64,000 bases of DNA from Streptomyces sp. RKAG290. GTDB lineage: Bacteria; Actinomycetota; Actinomycetes; Streptomycetales; Streptomycetaceae. Positions 27,783 to 35,892 of the stretch are shown in pieces. The notes beneath the pieces were generated by a model. The model was not told the DNA's origin. It did no database searches and saw only the letters and a list, made by a program, of their open reading frames with translations. Position numbers and translations under genes: made by a program. The stretch covers positions 7,253,894 to 7,317,893 of the forward strand of contig NZ_JAJOZC010000001.1 of the NCBI RefSeq assembly GCF_023701695.1. The letters run 5' to 3'. Each line of letters opens with the position of its first letter. The stretch's first letter is position 1.

Positions 27783-28715
27783 GTGTCGCCCATGAACGCA
27801 GAGGCGGAGAGCGGTGCGCGGAACCTGACCCGGCGCAGAAGTTGGGGCCGGGTTCTCCTGCAAGTGACCTTTCTGGTGCTGGCCTTCCTGGCCATGGTCG
27901 GTTTCTCCGTCGTCCTGGCGAAGGTGACGCTCACGCCGTCGCCCGCCTCGGAGGAACTGGTGAAGTCGAACCTGCAGCCGGGCCGCTCGCTCCGGCAGTA
28001 CGCCGAGGACTACACCTTCCTCGCGGCGTGCAAGCAGGCGGGCGGAAATCTGCTGCTGGGCATGCCCTTCGGCGTCATTCTTCCCATTCTCGTGCCGCGA
28101 CGCCTGCGGATGATCCGCATGGTCCTGCTGACCGTGCTGGTCATCGTGGTCGTCGAACTCGTTCAGGGAGCACTCGTCGCCGGACGGGCGTTCGACGTCG
28201 ACGACGTCATCCTCAACACGACAGGTGCGCTGCTCGGCTACCTGCTGCTGGGCCGACGCCTGAGCCATCGCTACCACGTGCTCGCGGAACGGCCCGAGGC
28301 GGAGACCGTTCCCGAGCCCGCCCCGCGCACTTCGAAGCGGGAGGCGTCCGCCGCGGGACGGGACGGGGACAAGACGGTGCCGCGCCAGCGGCCGTGGCAG
28401 GGGAAGTGGGACCGGGTCGTGGCCCGGACGAAGCCCGGGACCGACGCGAATCGGAAGGCAGCTCCGGGCGACAAGTCCCGCACGCGTACGGACGCGAAGC
28501 CCAGGGCCGGGTGGAGCAGGAAGCCGCAGCTCACGAGGACGACCGCGACCAAGTCCACGGCGAAGGCCGGCACGAAGCCCAGGACGCTTCCCAAGGCCAA
28601 GCCCAAGGCCGCGGCCAACGCCAAGTCCGCCACATCCACCGGCAGGACCCCGCGCGGCGACGGGGACCGCACCGGGTCGGGCCGCGCACTGCTGGACCGC
28701 TTCCGCAACCGCTGA
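27783..28715 (+). CDS. VanZ-family membrane protein with long Lys/Ala-rich tail
   Basis: 310 residues from the GTG at 27783 (an ATG at 27792 is an alternative). About four hydrophobic segments lie in residues 20-160, with the VanZ signature GNLLLGMPFGVILP, ELVQGALVAGRAFDVDDVILNTTGALLGYLL. VanZ-like proteins are membrane proteins of unclear function, some linked to glycopeptide tolerance. Residues 190-310 are a basic low-complexity tail (KPKAAANAKSAT-type repeats) like histone H1 tails, probably unfolded and cytoplasmic. A GC-rich hairpin follows. Confidence 0.82.
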   Translation: MSPMNAEAESGARNLTRRRSWGRVLLQVTFLVLAFLAMVGFSVVLAKVTLTPSPASEELVKSNLQPGRSLRQYAEDYTFLAACKQAGGNLLLGMPFGVILPILVPRRLRMIRMVLLTVLVIVVVELVQGALVAGRAFDVDDVILNTTGALLGYLLLGRRLSHRYHVLAERPEAETVPEPAPRTSKREASAAGRDGDKTVPRQRPWQGKWDRVVARTKPGTDANRKAAPGDKSRTRTDAKPRAGWSRKPQLTRTTATKSTAKAGTKPRTLPKAKPKAAANAKSATSTGRTPRGDGDRTGSGRALLDRFRNR

Positions 28716-28721
28716 CCGGGG

Positions 28722-28747
28722 CCGGGCCGGGGAGTGCCCCGGCCCGG
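28722..28747 (+). terminator. hairpin terminator after VanZ gene
   Basis: CCGGGCCGGGG and CCCCGGCCCGG form a perfect 11-bp stem with a 4-base loop, seven bases beyond the stop codon. Confidence 0.55.
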
Positions 28748-28932
28748 ACACGGCGTCGGAGCGCCGGGCGGGCGCTCCGCATGAGCTCCTTGGACCGCGC
28801 GGGGAAGCAACTGCCCCGCGCGGCGGCACCCGATCGGCCCGCGGCCGATTGCGGTCCGCCCGCTCCGGTCCCAGCGTGAGGGGACGCCGAGTGCGCACAG
28901 GGCGTACGGAGCACCCGCCGAAGGGGAGCGAC

Positions 28933-29760
28933 ATGGCCGACGCCCAATGGAGCCCGGGGCGAAGGGCAGGGGACGCGGACGAATTCCTGCCCGTTCTGGA
29001 CGTCGTCGAGCCCGCGCGTCAGCGCAGGCTCACCGTCCTGTTCCGTCTGCTCCTGCTGATCCCGCATTTCATCGTGCTGCTGTTCCTCGAGATCGCGGCC
29101 TTCTTCACCGTCGTGTTCGGCTGGTTCGCCGCTCTCGTCCTGGGCCGGCTGCCCGAACCCGTCTTCCGCTTCCTCGCCGGAGTCCTCGGCTACCGCACGA
29201 GGGTCGCCGCCAGCGGCATGCTGCTCATCGACCGCTATCCGCCGTTCGCGCTGATCCCGCCGCCGGACTATCCGGTGCAGATCGACGTCCGGCCGACGCC
29301 GCTGAACCGGCTGGCCGTCTTCTTCCGGCTGATCCTGGTGATTCCCGCCGCCGTCGTGCAGAGCCTCGTCACATCCGGCTGGTACGCCCTGGCGATCGTG
29401 TGGTGGCTGATCACGCTGGTCCTGGGACGGATGCCGCGCCCTCTCTTCGAAGCCACCGCGGCCACGCTGCGCTACGAGATGCGCGTGTCGGCCTACCTGT
29501 CGATGCTCAGTCCTGCCTACCCCAAGGCACTGTTCGGCGAGGACGCACTGTCCGTACCGGAACTGCGGGCCAGGTCCGCCACCCGGCCCCTGGTCATGAG
29601 CAGTGCGGGCAAGGCGCTGGTGGTCCTCTTCCTGGTCCTCGGGCTCGCCGGTGCCGTCACCTCGTCCTTCACCGGCTCGTCGTCCGACGACACGGACGAC
29701 CACATGCAGGCGCAAAGGACTCGCGTGGTCGGCCCGTCGCCAGGCATGATCACGCGATGA
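28933..29760 (+). CDS. DUF4389 membrane protein
   Basis: 275 residues from the ATG at 28933, which follows AAGGGGAGC. Two repeated units, each with a hydrophobic hairpin (RLTVLFRLLLLIPHFIVLLFLE and RLAVFFRLILVIPAAVVQ), plus a last transmembrane helix near residue 245. This is the DUF4389 pattern. The function is unknown. The stop overlaps the next gene's ATG by four bases (ATGA), so the DinB-like gene is translationally coupled. Confidence 0.85.
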   Translation: MADAQWSPGRRAGDADEFLPVLDVVEPARQRRLTVLFRLLLLIPHFIVLLFLEIAAFFTVVFGWFAALVLGRLPEPVFRFLAGVLGYRTRVAASGMLLIDRYPPFALIPPPDYPVQIDVRPTPLNRLAVFFRLILVIPAAVVQSLVTSGWYALAIVWWLITLVLGRMPRPLFEATAATLRYEMRVSAYLSMLSPAYPKALFGEDALSVPELRARSATRPLVMSSAGKALVVLFLVLGLAGAVTSSFTGSSSDDTDDHMQAQRTRVVGPSPGMITR

Positions 29761-30272
29761 CATGGACAGCACCTGAAGCAATACGCACCGGTGGCTCGCT
29801 CGTGGCCGACGAGCGGGAGATGCTCACCGGATATCTCGGATGGTTCCGCAGCACCCTTCTGCAGAAGTGCGCCGGCCTGACCGGCGAGCAGCTCGCCGAG
29901 CGGACCGTGGATCCGTCGAACCTCTCGCTGCTCGGACTCGTACGCCACATGGCCAAGGTCGAACGCACCTGGTTCAGGCAGCGGTTCGCCGGCCAGGCGC
30001 TGGAGCCGATGTACGACCCGCAGAAGGGCAAGGACGCGGACTTCGAGGACCTCGATCCGGCCCGCGCCGCCGAGGACTACAGCCGCCTGGTCGAGGAGTG
30101 CCGCCTGGCGGACGAGGTGGTCGCCGGCGCCTCCCTCGACGAGACCTTCACCCACGACGGCGAGGTCTTCTCCCTGCGGCTGGTGCACGTTCACATGATC
30201 GGCGAGTACGCCCGCCACATCGGCCACGCCGACCTGGTGCGCGAGCGACTCGACGGTGTCACCGGGGCCTGA
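29757..30272 (+). CDS. DinB-family protein (DUF664)
   Basis: 171 residues with the DinB four-helix bundle. A histidine triad of likely metal ligands is seen in VRHMAKVERTWF, in the HVHMIGEYARHIGHADL segment and near the acidic NLSLLGL start. DinB/DUF664 proteins are putative thiol-dependent (mycothiol or bacillithiol) transferases. Substrate unknown. Coupled to the preceding DUF4389 gene by ATGA. Confidence 0.85.
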   Translation: MTWTAPEAIRTGGSLVADEREMLTGYLGWFRSTLLQKCAGLTGEQLAERTVDPSNLSLLGLVRHMAKVERTWFRQRFAGQALEPMYDPQKGKDADFEDLDPARAAEDYSRLVEECRLADEVVAGASLDETFTHDGEVFSLRLVHVHMIGEYARHIGHADLVRERLDGVTGA

Positions 30273-30387
30273 GGCGGGGCCGGCGCAGGGCACCGGCACG
30301 GTCGGGCCGTCTGCGTCCGCGTACGGAATCCGGCGGAAGTGCGGCGGACGGCGGCGTGAATCCGTGCGGTCGGGTCACACGGAGAGT

Positions 30388-31107
30388 ATGACGTCCACCG
30401 ACGCACCGACAGACCTGACAGGCAAGCCCGGAGAGCCGGGAGGCGGCGGCCACGGCAGCGGCCGCCGCCCCCGCCGATGGGGGATGGTGGCCGCGATCTT
30501 CGCGGCCGCCCTGGCACTGCTGCTTCTCGGCACCCGGCTGAGCCTGCTGCCGGGGCTGGGCGACATCTTCGGCGAGGAGACGCAGGACCGCTCGGGTCCC
30601 GCCGTTCTCAAGTCGATCCGCGACATGAGCAAGTACGAGGCGGCGGCAGGTAATTTCCAGGTCGTCGTCGACCTGGAGAAGGACACGAAGTTCCTCCCCG
30701 ACGCCATCCGAGGCTCCCGCACCCTCTATGTCGGCGCCGGCACCGTCGGTGCCTCCGTCGACCTGGGCGAGGTGGCCGGCAACGGAGTCGTCGTCAACAA
30801 GGACCGCACCAAGGCCGAACTCCGGCTGCCGCACGCCGCGCTGGGCAAGCCGGCACTCGACCCGGACCGGTCCTACGCGGTGTCCAAGCAGCGCGGTCTC
30901 TTCGACCGTATCGGGGACTTCTTCTCGGACAACCCCGGCAGCGAGCAGGCGGTGAACAAGCTGGCCGCCCAGCACATCGGCGAGGCGGCCAAGGAGAGCG
31001 GCCTGACGCAGCGCGCGGAGAAGAACACCACCGCCATGCTCCAGGGCCTGCTCGGATCGCTCGGATTCCAGGAGGTCACCGTCCACTACGGCGACGCCGA
31101 CAAGTAG
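30388..31107 (+). CDS. DUF4230 membrane-anchored protein
   Basis: 239 residues from the ATG at 30388. A Gly/Arg-rich cytoplasmic start, one transmembrane helix at about 33-49 (MVAAIFAAALALLLLG), and an extracellular DUF4230 domain (GPAVLKSIRDMSKYEAAAGNFQVVVDLEKDTKFLPDAIRG). Function unknown; the family is widespread. It stands alone, with no clear operon partner. Confidence 0.85.
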   Translation: MTSTDAPTDLTGKPGEPGGGGHGSGRRPRRWGMVAAIFAAALALLLLGTRLSLLPGLGDIFGEETQDRSGPAVLKSIRDMSKYEAAAGNFQVVVDLEKDTKFLPDAIRGSRTLYVGAGTVGASVDLGEVAGNGVVVNKDRTKAELRLPHAALGKPALDPDRSYAVSKQRGLFDRIGDFFSDNPGSEQAVNKLAAQHIGEAAKESGLTQRAEKNTTAMLQGLLGSLGFQEVTVHYGDADK

Positions 31108-31172
31108 GCCCGGTCGATTCGCGGCGCAACTCCCTTTCTGATCGGCGCCCTTGACGGCTCCTCCTTGATGGG

Positions 31173-31188
31173 TATGGTCTAGGCCAAG
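31173..31188. promoter_or_regulatory. DasR-responsive element (dre) before the LPMO gene
   Basis: TATGGTCTAGGCCAAG contains TGGTCTAGGCCA, which matches 11 of 12 bases of the dre core TGGTCTAGACCA. It is 165 bp upstream of the LPMO start. Chitin-related genes are the classic DasR targets. Confidence 0.6.
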
Positions 31189-31350
31189 TGCAGGGACGGT
31201 GCCGAACGCCCACGCCGTGTGGGTGTTCCGGTTCATGGAACCTGCCGTTCCCTTCGCGCCTCTTGGCCCCACACTCGAGAGGCTGGACTGCCGTTTGCGG
31301 GCTCCCCACAGCCCCTGTGCGTGCAGCGATGCCTCATGTGAAGGAGAAGC

Positions 31351-31866
31351 ATGCACGCCAAAAGGAAGACTGCCGTAGCTGTCGGTGCCGTACTCGCACC
31401 GGTACTCGCCCTGACGCTTCCGGTGGGTTCAGCCAGCGCCCACGGCTACATCTCGTCGCCTCCGAGCAGGCAGGCGCAGTGTGCCGCCGGAACCGTCAGC
31501 TGCGGTGACATCACCTACGAGCCCCAGAGCGTGGAAGGCCCCCAGGGGCTGACCAGTTGCAGCGGCGGCAACAGCCGGTTCGCCGAGCTTGACGACGACT
31601 CCAAGGGCTGGCAGGTCACCCCGGTGAGCGCGAGCACCTCGTTCCAGTGGGTACTGACCGCTCGTCACAGCACCAGCACGTGGCAGTACTTCGCGAGCGG
31701 CCAGAAGATCGCCGAGTTCAACGACAACGGCGCCCAGCCCGGCGCGACCGTCACTCATCAGGTGAACTTCGGTGACCTCAAGGGCAAGCAGAAGGTCCTG
31801 GCGGTCTGGAACATCGCCGACACGACCAACGCCTTCTACGCGTGCATCGATGTGAACGTCAGCTGA
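31351..31866 (+). CDS. secreted AA10 lytic polysaccharide monooxygenase (chitin-binding CHB type)
   Basis: 171 residues. The signal peptide ends after ASA (residue 30), leaving His31 as the mature N-terminus (HGYISSPPSR). With His106 (LTARHSTSTW) it would form the copper histidine brace. The terminal NAFYACIDVNV supplies the axial aromatic residue. This short single-domain form, without a binding module, is like the Streptomyces CHB proteins, which bind and oxidatively cut crystalline chitin. A DasR-type operator upstream fits GlcNAc control. AAGGAGAAGC precedes the ATG. Confidence 0.95.
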   Translation: MHAKRKTAVAVGAVLAPVLALTLPVGSASAHGYISSPPSRQAQCAAGTVSCGDITYEPQSVEGPQGLTSCSGGNSRFAELDDDSKGWQVTPVSASTSFQWVLTARHSTSTWQYFASGQKIAEFNDNGAQPGATVTHQVNFGDLKGKQKVLAVWNIADTTNAFYACIDVNVS

Positions 31867-31885
31867 CGCGTCCGCCGTCGCCGGC

Positions 31886-31921
31886 GAGGAGCCCCTGCCC
31901 TGCACAGGGCAGGGGCTCCTC
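31886..31921 (+). terminator. perfect 17-bp hairpin terminator after LPMO
   Basis: GAGGAGCCCCTGCCCTG and its exact complement are separated by two bases, 19 bases after the stop codon. The very long, perfect stem makes it a strong terminator even without a U-tract. Confidence 0.8.
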
Positions 31922-32010
31922 GCTGTGGCAAGGTGATCCGACCGCCGGGCGGTGTGTGAACCGGCGGGCAGGACGCCTCAAGTCGCCTGAAGACGCCTGA
32001 AGGGGAAGAC

Positions 32011-32523
32011 ATGGCTCACCAGTGGGTGAAGCTCGAACTCGACGCGGCCGCATTCGACGCGGGCCGGTTCGAGGAATATGTCACCAAATGCCGAGCCGAG
32101 GGTATCCGGCTGACGACACTCTTCGATCTGGGCGACACGGAAGTCAACCGGCGCGCACTGTATGAGCTGAACAAGGAGTGTTCCGCCGACATTCCGGAGC
32201 GGGGCGAGTTCTTCTCGTACGAGGAATTCACCGCCCGCCGGTTCGAGGTTCCTTCGTACGATCCCCGCGGCGTCGTGATCGCACTGGATGGTGACGACTG
32301 GATCGGCCTGGCGGCGACCTCCAACCACGGTGAATTCGTCTTCAACGAGATGACCGGGGTCAGGGCCGCCTACCGAGGCCGTGGCATTTCCATTGCCATG
32401 AAGACATTCGCGATGGCTTACGTGCGAAGGTGCGGCGCACAGAGGGTCCGCACCTTTCATCATCCGGCGAATGCGAGCGCCATCGGAATGAACCGGACCA
32501 TGGGTTTCGTCGACAGCGAGTGA
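32011..32523 (+). CDS. GNAT-family N-acetyltransferase
   Basis: 170 residues with the acetyl-CoA-binding loop RAAYRGRGISIAMKTFAM (the Q/RxxGxG/A motif) and the C-terminal NASAIGMNRTMGF motif. It transfers an acetyl group to a small amine or to an amino group of a protein; substrate unknown. The GC content is below the surrounding genes, so recent acquisition is possible. It starts after AAGGGGAAGAC. It is followed by transposase debris on the other strand. Confidence 0.85.
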   Translation: MAHQWVKLELDAAAFDAGRFEEYVTKCRAEGIRLTTLFDLGDTEVNRRALYELNKECSADIPERGEFFSYEEFTARRFEVPSYDPRGVVIALDGDDWIGLAATSNHGEFVFNEMTGVRAAYRGRGISIAMKTFAMAYVRRCGAQRVRTFHHPANASAIGMNRTMGFVDSE

Positions 32524-32575
32524 CCTGCCTGGCCGACCAGCTGTCCCGGACCGACCCGGGCCGGGACCGGGCATT

Positions 32576-32680
32576 ACAGCCGTAGATCGTGACCGTGACC
32601 TGCGGTGATACGTTCACGCCGGTGAGCGTTGCGGGCTCGGGCTTGGCGTCATCGTCGCCAGGTCGACCAGCCGAGGGCGC
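32576..32680 (-). mobile_element. relic of a DDE transposase 3' end, copy A
   Basis: On the minus strand the translation reads WSTWRR, a stop, then RQARARNAHRRERITAGHGHDLRL and stop. WRRRHQARARxxHYxRR is the common C-terminal ending of Streptomyces DDE transposases. Only about 100 bp remain. Copy B lies 818 bp downstream and is 80 of 102 bases identical with no gaps. Confidence 0.55.
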
Positions 32681-32735
32681 CGTCGACTCCAGGCTTAACG
32701 CGGTCGAGGATGTTGAACAGGCGGCGGGGTCCACG

Positions 32736-33395
32736 TCACCCGGCATGGTGGTAGACGATCTGCCAGTTGCCGGCGATGACCTTGAGGAGCATGGTCTGGT
32801 GCCGCCGACCACCCGCCGTCTCAGCCTCCGCGGAGCACAGTGCCTCCCAGCGCCCGGTACCGACGAGCCACTCGACCTCCGACAATGAAACCAATCCGGA
32901 CTCGGACACCGTGGCGACATAGGCTCCCCTGCCACGGGCCGCGCGCCCCGCCACCCAGAGACTGACATCACGGTCGACTAACCCAGTGAGGAGTTCACCC
33001 GTTCCTTCACGGAGCGCATGTCGGTAGGCGTCGAGGAAGGTGCCGAGCTCGCGAGAGGTCTCCTCGGTCGCGTCGATGGTGATCCGGTCGCCCCGCGCGA
33101 TGGACCGCAGTGCGATGTCGCACCCGCGCTCAAAGTCCTGATAGCAGGACGGATCGTCAGAGTGGTTCACGAAGCGTGCTGGCGCAGGGTAGAGGTAGCG
33201 GCGGCCCCCGTAGCTGTGTACAAAGATATCCACGCCAGCCGGCAGGGCCAGGTAGGCAGCCTCATCGAGTGGCTCGAGCTGGTAAGACAGGACGACCTCG
33301 CCAACTGCGAAGTCGCGCGCGGCATAGACGCCGGTACCAGCAAGGTCACCAGGTCCAAGAGTTACATCGTCCACAGCGCCATACCCTAGTAACAC
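32736..33395 (-). CDS. SET-domain protein fused to an NTF2-like (DUF4440) domain
   Basis: 219 residues from the GTG at 33395 (a GTG at 33374 is an alternative and would remove the TTA second codon). The N-terminal 110 residues form a post-SET-like SET core: GTGVYAARDFAVGEVVLSYQL, then PAPARFVNHSDDPSCYQ with the NHS S-adenosylmethionine motif. Residues about 120-219 look like an NTF2/DUF4440 domain ending in NWQIVYHHAG. SET proteins are lysine methyltransferases; the target is unknown. GC content is lower than the surroundings, and transposase relics flank the gene, so it was probably acquired. Confidence 0.78.
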   Translation of the reverse strand: MLLGYGAVDDVTLGPGDLAGTGVYAARDFAVGEVVLSYQLEPLDEAAYLALPAGVDIFVHSYGGRRYLYPAPARFVNHSDDPSCYQDFERGCDIALRSIARGDRITIDATEETSRELGTFLDAYRHALREGTGELLTGLVDRDVSLWVAGRAARGRGAYVATVSESGLVSLSEVEWLVGTGRWEALCSAEAETAGGRRHQTMLLKVIAGNWQIVYHHAG

Positions 33396-33510
33396 AGCCG
33401 GAGATCATGACACCGACCTGCAGTGCCGCGTCGATGGTAGTGAGCGTTGCGGGCTCGGGCTTGGTGTCGTCGTCGGCAGAGTGACCAGGCGAGGGTCTGT
33501 TCGAGGCTGG
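33388..33510 (-). mobile_element. relic of a DDE transposase 3' end, copy B
   Basis: Minus-strand translation SSLEQTLAWSLCRRRHQ then ARARNAHYHRRG and a short tail to the stop. It is the better-kept of two copies and abuts the point where the MBL hydrolase fragment begins, so an insertion event probably truncated that gene. Confidence 0.6.
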
Positions 33511-33806
33511 AACCGGCGCCGGGCCACACCCCTGGGCCCTCGGTCCTGCGCCTGGAGTCCGCGGGGGAGCGTGCGGTGTTCGTCGGCGACATCCTGCACA
33601 GCCCGGTACAGATGGTGGAACCCGACTGCAACAGCTGCTTCTGCGAGGACCCCTGCCGGGGCCACAACACTCGCAGGCGGATCCTGGAACAGGCCGCCGA
33701 CAGGCGGGAGCTCGTCATCACGGCTCACTTCGGCGGTCATGGCGTGATGGAGGTGAACCGCCAGGGCTCGCGGTTCACGGTCTCGGGCTGGGCGGCGTTC
33801 CGCTGA
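33500..33806 (+). pseudogene. 3' remnant of an MBL-fold metallo-hydrolase
   Basis: About 100 codons: RLEPAPGHTPGPSVLRLES, AVFVGDILHSPVQMVEPDCNS and ITAHFGGHGVMEVNRQG match the C-terminal half of metallo-beta-lactamase-fold hydrolases, with the GHTPG and GD zinc-site motifs. The N-terminal half, including HxHxDH, is absent. The fragment begins where the transposase relic begins. It has no start and is presumed dead. Confidence 0.75.
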
Positions 33807-33862
33807 AACGGGCGGTGACCGGCGCCGACCGAGGACCTCGGCGCGCGCCGGCGAAGAGACGG

Positions 33863-33944
33863 CGCACTGAGGAGACCGCGCACCGAGGAGACCGCGCCCT
33901 GAAGGAACCGCGCCACCGAACAAGCCGTGCCACCGAACGAACCG
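33863..33944. repeat. five imperfect tandem units of 16-17 bp
   Basis: CACTGAGGAGACCGCG is followed by four variants (CACCGAGGAGACCGCG, CCCTGAAGGAACCGCG, and two CCACCGAAC... forms of 17 bp). It is intergenic, just after the MBL relic, and seems to be slippage-made. Confidence 0.6.
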
Positions 33945-34059
33945 CGCCAGGTGACACCCGGATGGTCGGCTCCGTCACCCGCCTGCTGTCCGCGCCGCGC
34001 AGTTTCCGCCGGACGCGGCAACGCTGGTTCCCTCACCGCATCTCCAGATCGGGATCAGC

Positions 34060-35058
34060 ATGCTCATATCGAGGTTCCCGGGCTCGCGGAGCCGTTCGCG
34101 TCGCGGCCATGCCCTCGCGGCGGCCCTCATCGCGGCGGTGTACGCGGGAGTGCCCCCGGCCGCAGCCGACGAGGGAACTTCCGGGGCACGGGGTGCGGAC
34201 GGAGAGGTCAGGCCCACGGTGGTGCTGGTGCACGGCGCATTCGCCGACGCGTCCAGCTGGAACGGTGTCGCCGAGCGCCTGCAGAGCCGGGGATACGCGG
34301 TCGTCGCCCCGGCCAACCCGTTGCGCGGGCTTGCGGGCGACGCCGCGAGTACGGCCGAGGTGCTCAAGCGGATCGCCGGCCCCGTCGTCCTGGTCGGCCA
34401 CGACTACGGCGGGGCGGTCATCAGCGCCGCGGCGGCCGGCAACGCACAGGTCAGGTCACTCGTCTACATATCCGCCTTCATGCCGGACAAGGGTGAGGCC
34501 CTTGGCCCGCTGGGCGCCCGGTTCCCGGGCAGCGCGCTGGGTGCGGCGCTCAGGCGGACGCCCGTCCGGAACGCGGACGGCAGCCACGGCACGGACCTCT
34601 ACATCCAGGACAGCAGGTTCCACGACCTCGTCGCCGCCGACCGGCCCACGGCCTCGGCCGCGGTGATGGCCGTATCGCAACGGCCTGTCAACGCGGCGGT
34701 GTTCGAGGAGAAGGCCACGGTCGCCGCCTGGCGGACCCTGCCGTCCTGGGCCCTGGTCGCCACCCGCGACAAGGTGATCGCCCCCGATCTGGAACGCTTC
34801 CAGGCCAGGCGGGCGCACTCGCACACCGTCGAGGTCGACTCCTCGCACATGGCCATGGCGTCCCGCCCCGAAACGGTCACCGGTCTCATCCTCTCCGCCG
34901 CCGGTGACACCTCGGCCTCGCATGCGCCGCTCGCCTCGACTGGAACGAGAACACTGGTGCTTGCGGTGATCGGCAGCGCGGCGGGGCTGGCGGTGTTCGT
35001 GGGCGGCGGCCTGGTGACTGCGGTCCGCAGCCGCAACCGCAACGGCTTCGGACGCTGA
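34060..35058 (+). CDS. cell-wall anchored alpha/beta hydrolase with LAxTG sorting signal
   Basis: 332 residues. A signal peptide (about 1-36), an alpha/beta hydrolase fold (VVLVHGAFADASSWNGVAERL with the HG oxyanion hole) and a catalytic-type His in SSHMAMASRPE. The nucleophile elbow reads VGHDYGG, that is Asp where most relatives have Ser, as in epoxide hydrolases and dehalogenases. The C-terminus has LASTG at 291-295, a hydrophobic helix and a basic end (RSRNRNGF): a sortase E-type LAxTG wall-sorting signal. It should be fixed to peptidoglycan. The substrate is not known. Confidence 0.85.
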   Translation: MLISRFPGSRSRSRRGHALAAALIAAVYAGVPPAAADEGTSGARGADGEVRPTVVLVHGAFADASSWNGVAERLQSRGYAVVAPANPLRGLAGDAASTAEVLKRIAGPVVLVGHDYGGAVISAAAAGNAQVRSLVYISAFMPDKGEALGPLGARFPGSALGAALRRTPVRNADGSHGTDLYIQDSRFHDLVAADRPTASAAVMAVSQRPVNAAVFEEKATVAAWRTLPSWALVATRDKVIAPDLERFQARRAHSHTVEVDSSHMAMASRPETVTGLILSAAGDTSASHAPLASTGTRTLVLAVIGSAAGLAVFVGGGLVTAVRSRNRNGFGR

Positions 35059-35256
35059 CTCCCCGGACGACACATGCGAGCGGGGCACGTCGGGCGGGAC
35101 ACGTACGAGCGCCCGACCCACCTGCGACGCGGCAGATTCACACGCGACACGTCGGGCGTGGCGGGATTTCTGGGCGGCCGATGTTGTTGAAGCCATGATG
35201 AGGGGCCGCGGCCGATGAGGTGCCACGGCCGGATCGTCGACGATGGGACAGAAGTC

Positions 35257-35703
35257 ATGCCTCTCCAGGGTGAGTACGAGCCGAGCCCCGCTCAATGGGT
35301 TCGTGACCAGGTCGAGCAGTACGAGAGCTCAGGAGGTACGGAAGGGACGACGATGCGGGGCATGCCCGTCATCGTTCTGACGACCCTGGGTGCCAAGAGC
35401 GGGAAGATCCGCAAGACGCCCCTCATGCGCGTCGAGCACAACGGTTCGTACGCGGTGGTCGCCTCACAGGGCGGTGCCCCGAAGCACCCGGTCTGGTACC
35501 ACAACCTCACCGCCGACCCGCGTGCCGAACTGCAGGACGGTCCGGTGCGCCAGGACATGAGCGTCCGAGAGGTGACCGGGGACGAGAAGGCGCTCTGGTG
35601 GGACCGCGCGGTCGAGGCGTTTCCCGACTACGCCGACTACCAGAAGAAGACCGACCGGCAGATCCCGGTCCTCGTTCTGGAACCGGCGGCGACCGACCAC
35701 TGA
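35257..35703 (+). CDS. nitroreductase/deazaflavin (F420)-dependent oxidoreductase, DDN family
   Basis: 148 residues from the ATG at 35257. It has the split-barrel motifs of Ddn-type enzymes: PVIVLTTLGAKSGKIRKTPLMRVEHNGSYAVVASQGGAPKHPVWYHNL. These enzymes use F420H2 to reduce quinones or nitro compounds. A full-length Ddn is about 150 residues, so the gene is complete. A longer frame from 35215 adds 14 unlikely residues. A strong terminator follows. Confidence 0.9.
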   Translation: MPLQGEYEPSPAQWVRDQVEQYESSGGTEGTTMRGMPVIVLTTLGAKSGKIRKTPLMRVEHNGSYAVVASQGGAPKHPVWYHNLTADPRAELQDGPVRQDMSVREVTGDEKALWWDRAVEAFPDYADYQKKTDRQIPVLVLEPAATDH

Positions 35704-35780
35704 GCAGCCCGTCCGCCCGCACGCAGGCGGATCTCTTTGCCGTACCGGCGCCGGTGACCGGTGCGCGGCAGGCAGGCAGG

Positions 35781-35814
35781 AGGCCCCGCCCGGTTCCATG
35801 AACCGGTGGGGCCT
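35781..35814 (+). terminator. hairpin terminator after the F420 reductase gene
   Basis: AGGCCCCGCCCGGTTC pairs with GAACCGGTGGGGCCT across a 3-base loop (one mismatch), followed by TTGCCC. Confidence 0.75.
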
Positions 35815-35840
35815 TTGCCCGTCAGATAGGGACCGTCGAC

Positions 35841-35892
35841 ACGGACCTCCGTAACGGACCTCCGTAACGGACCTCCGATACGGCTCTCCGGT
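35841..35892. repeat. four tandem 13-bp units, ACGGACCTCCGTA type
   Basis: Two exact copies (ACGGACCTCCGTA) and two diverged copies (…GAT and ACGGCTCTCCGGT) lie head to tail in the intergenic space. Each unit is itself palindromic around GGACCTCC, so it could form hairpins or bind a factor. Confidence 0.6.

Noticed and set aside
35841..35892. short tandem repeats as a CRISPR array
   Set aside because: Units of 13 bp follow each other without spacers and no cas genes are present.
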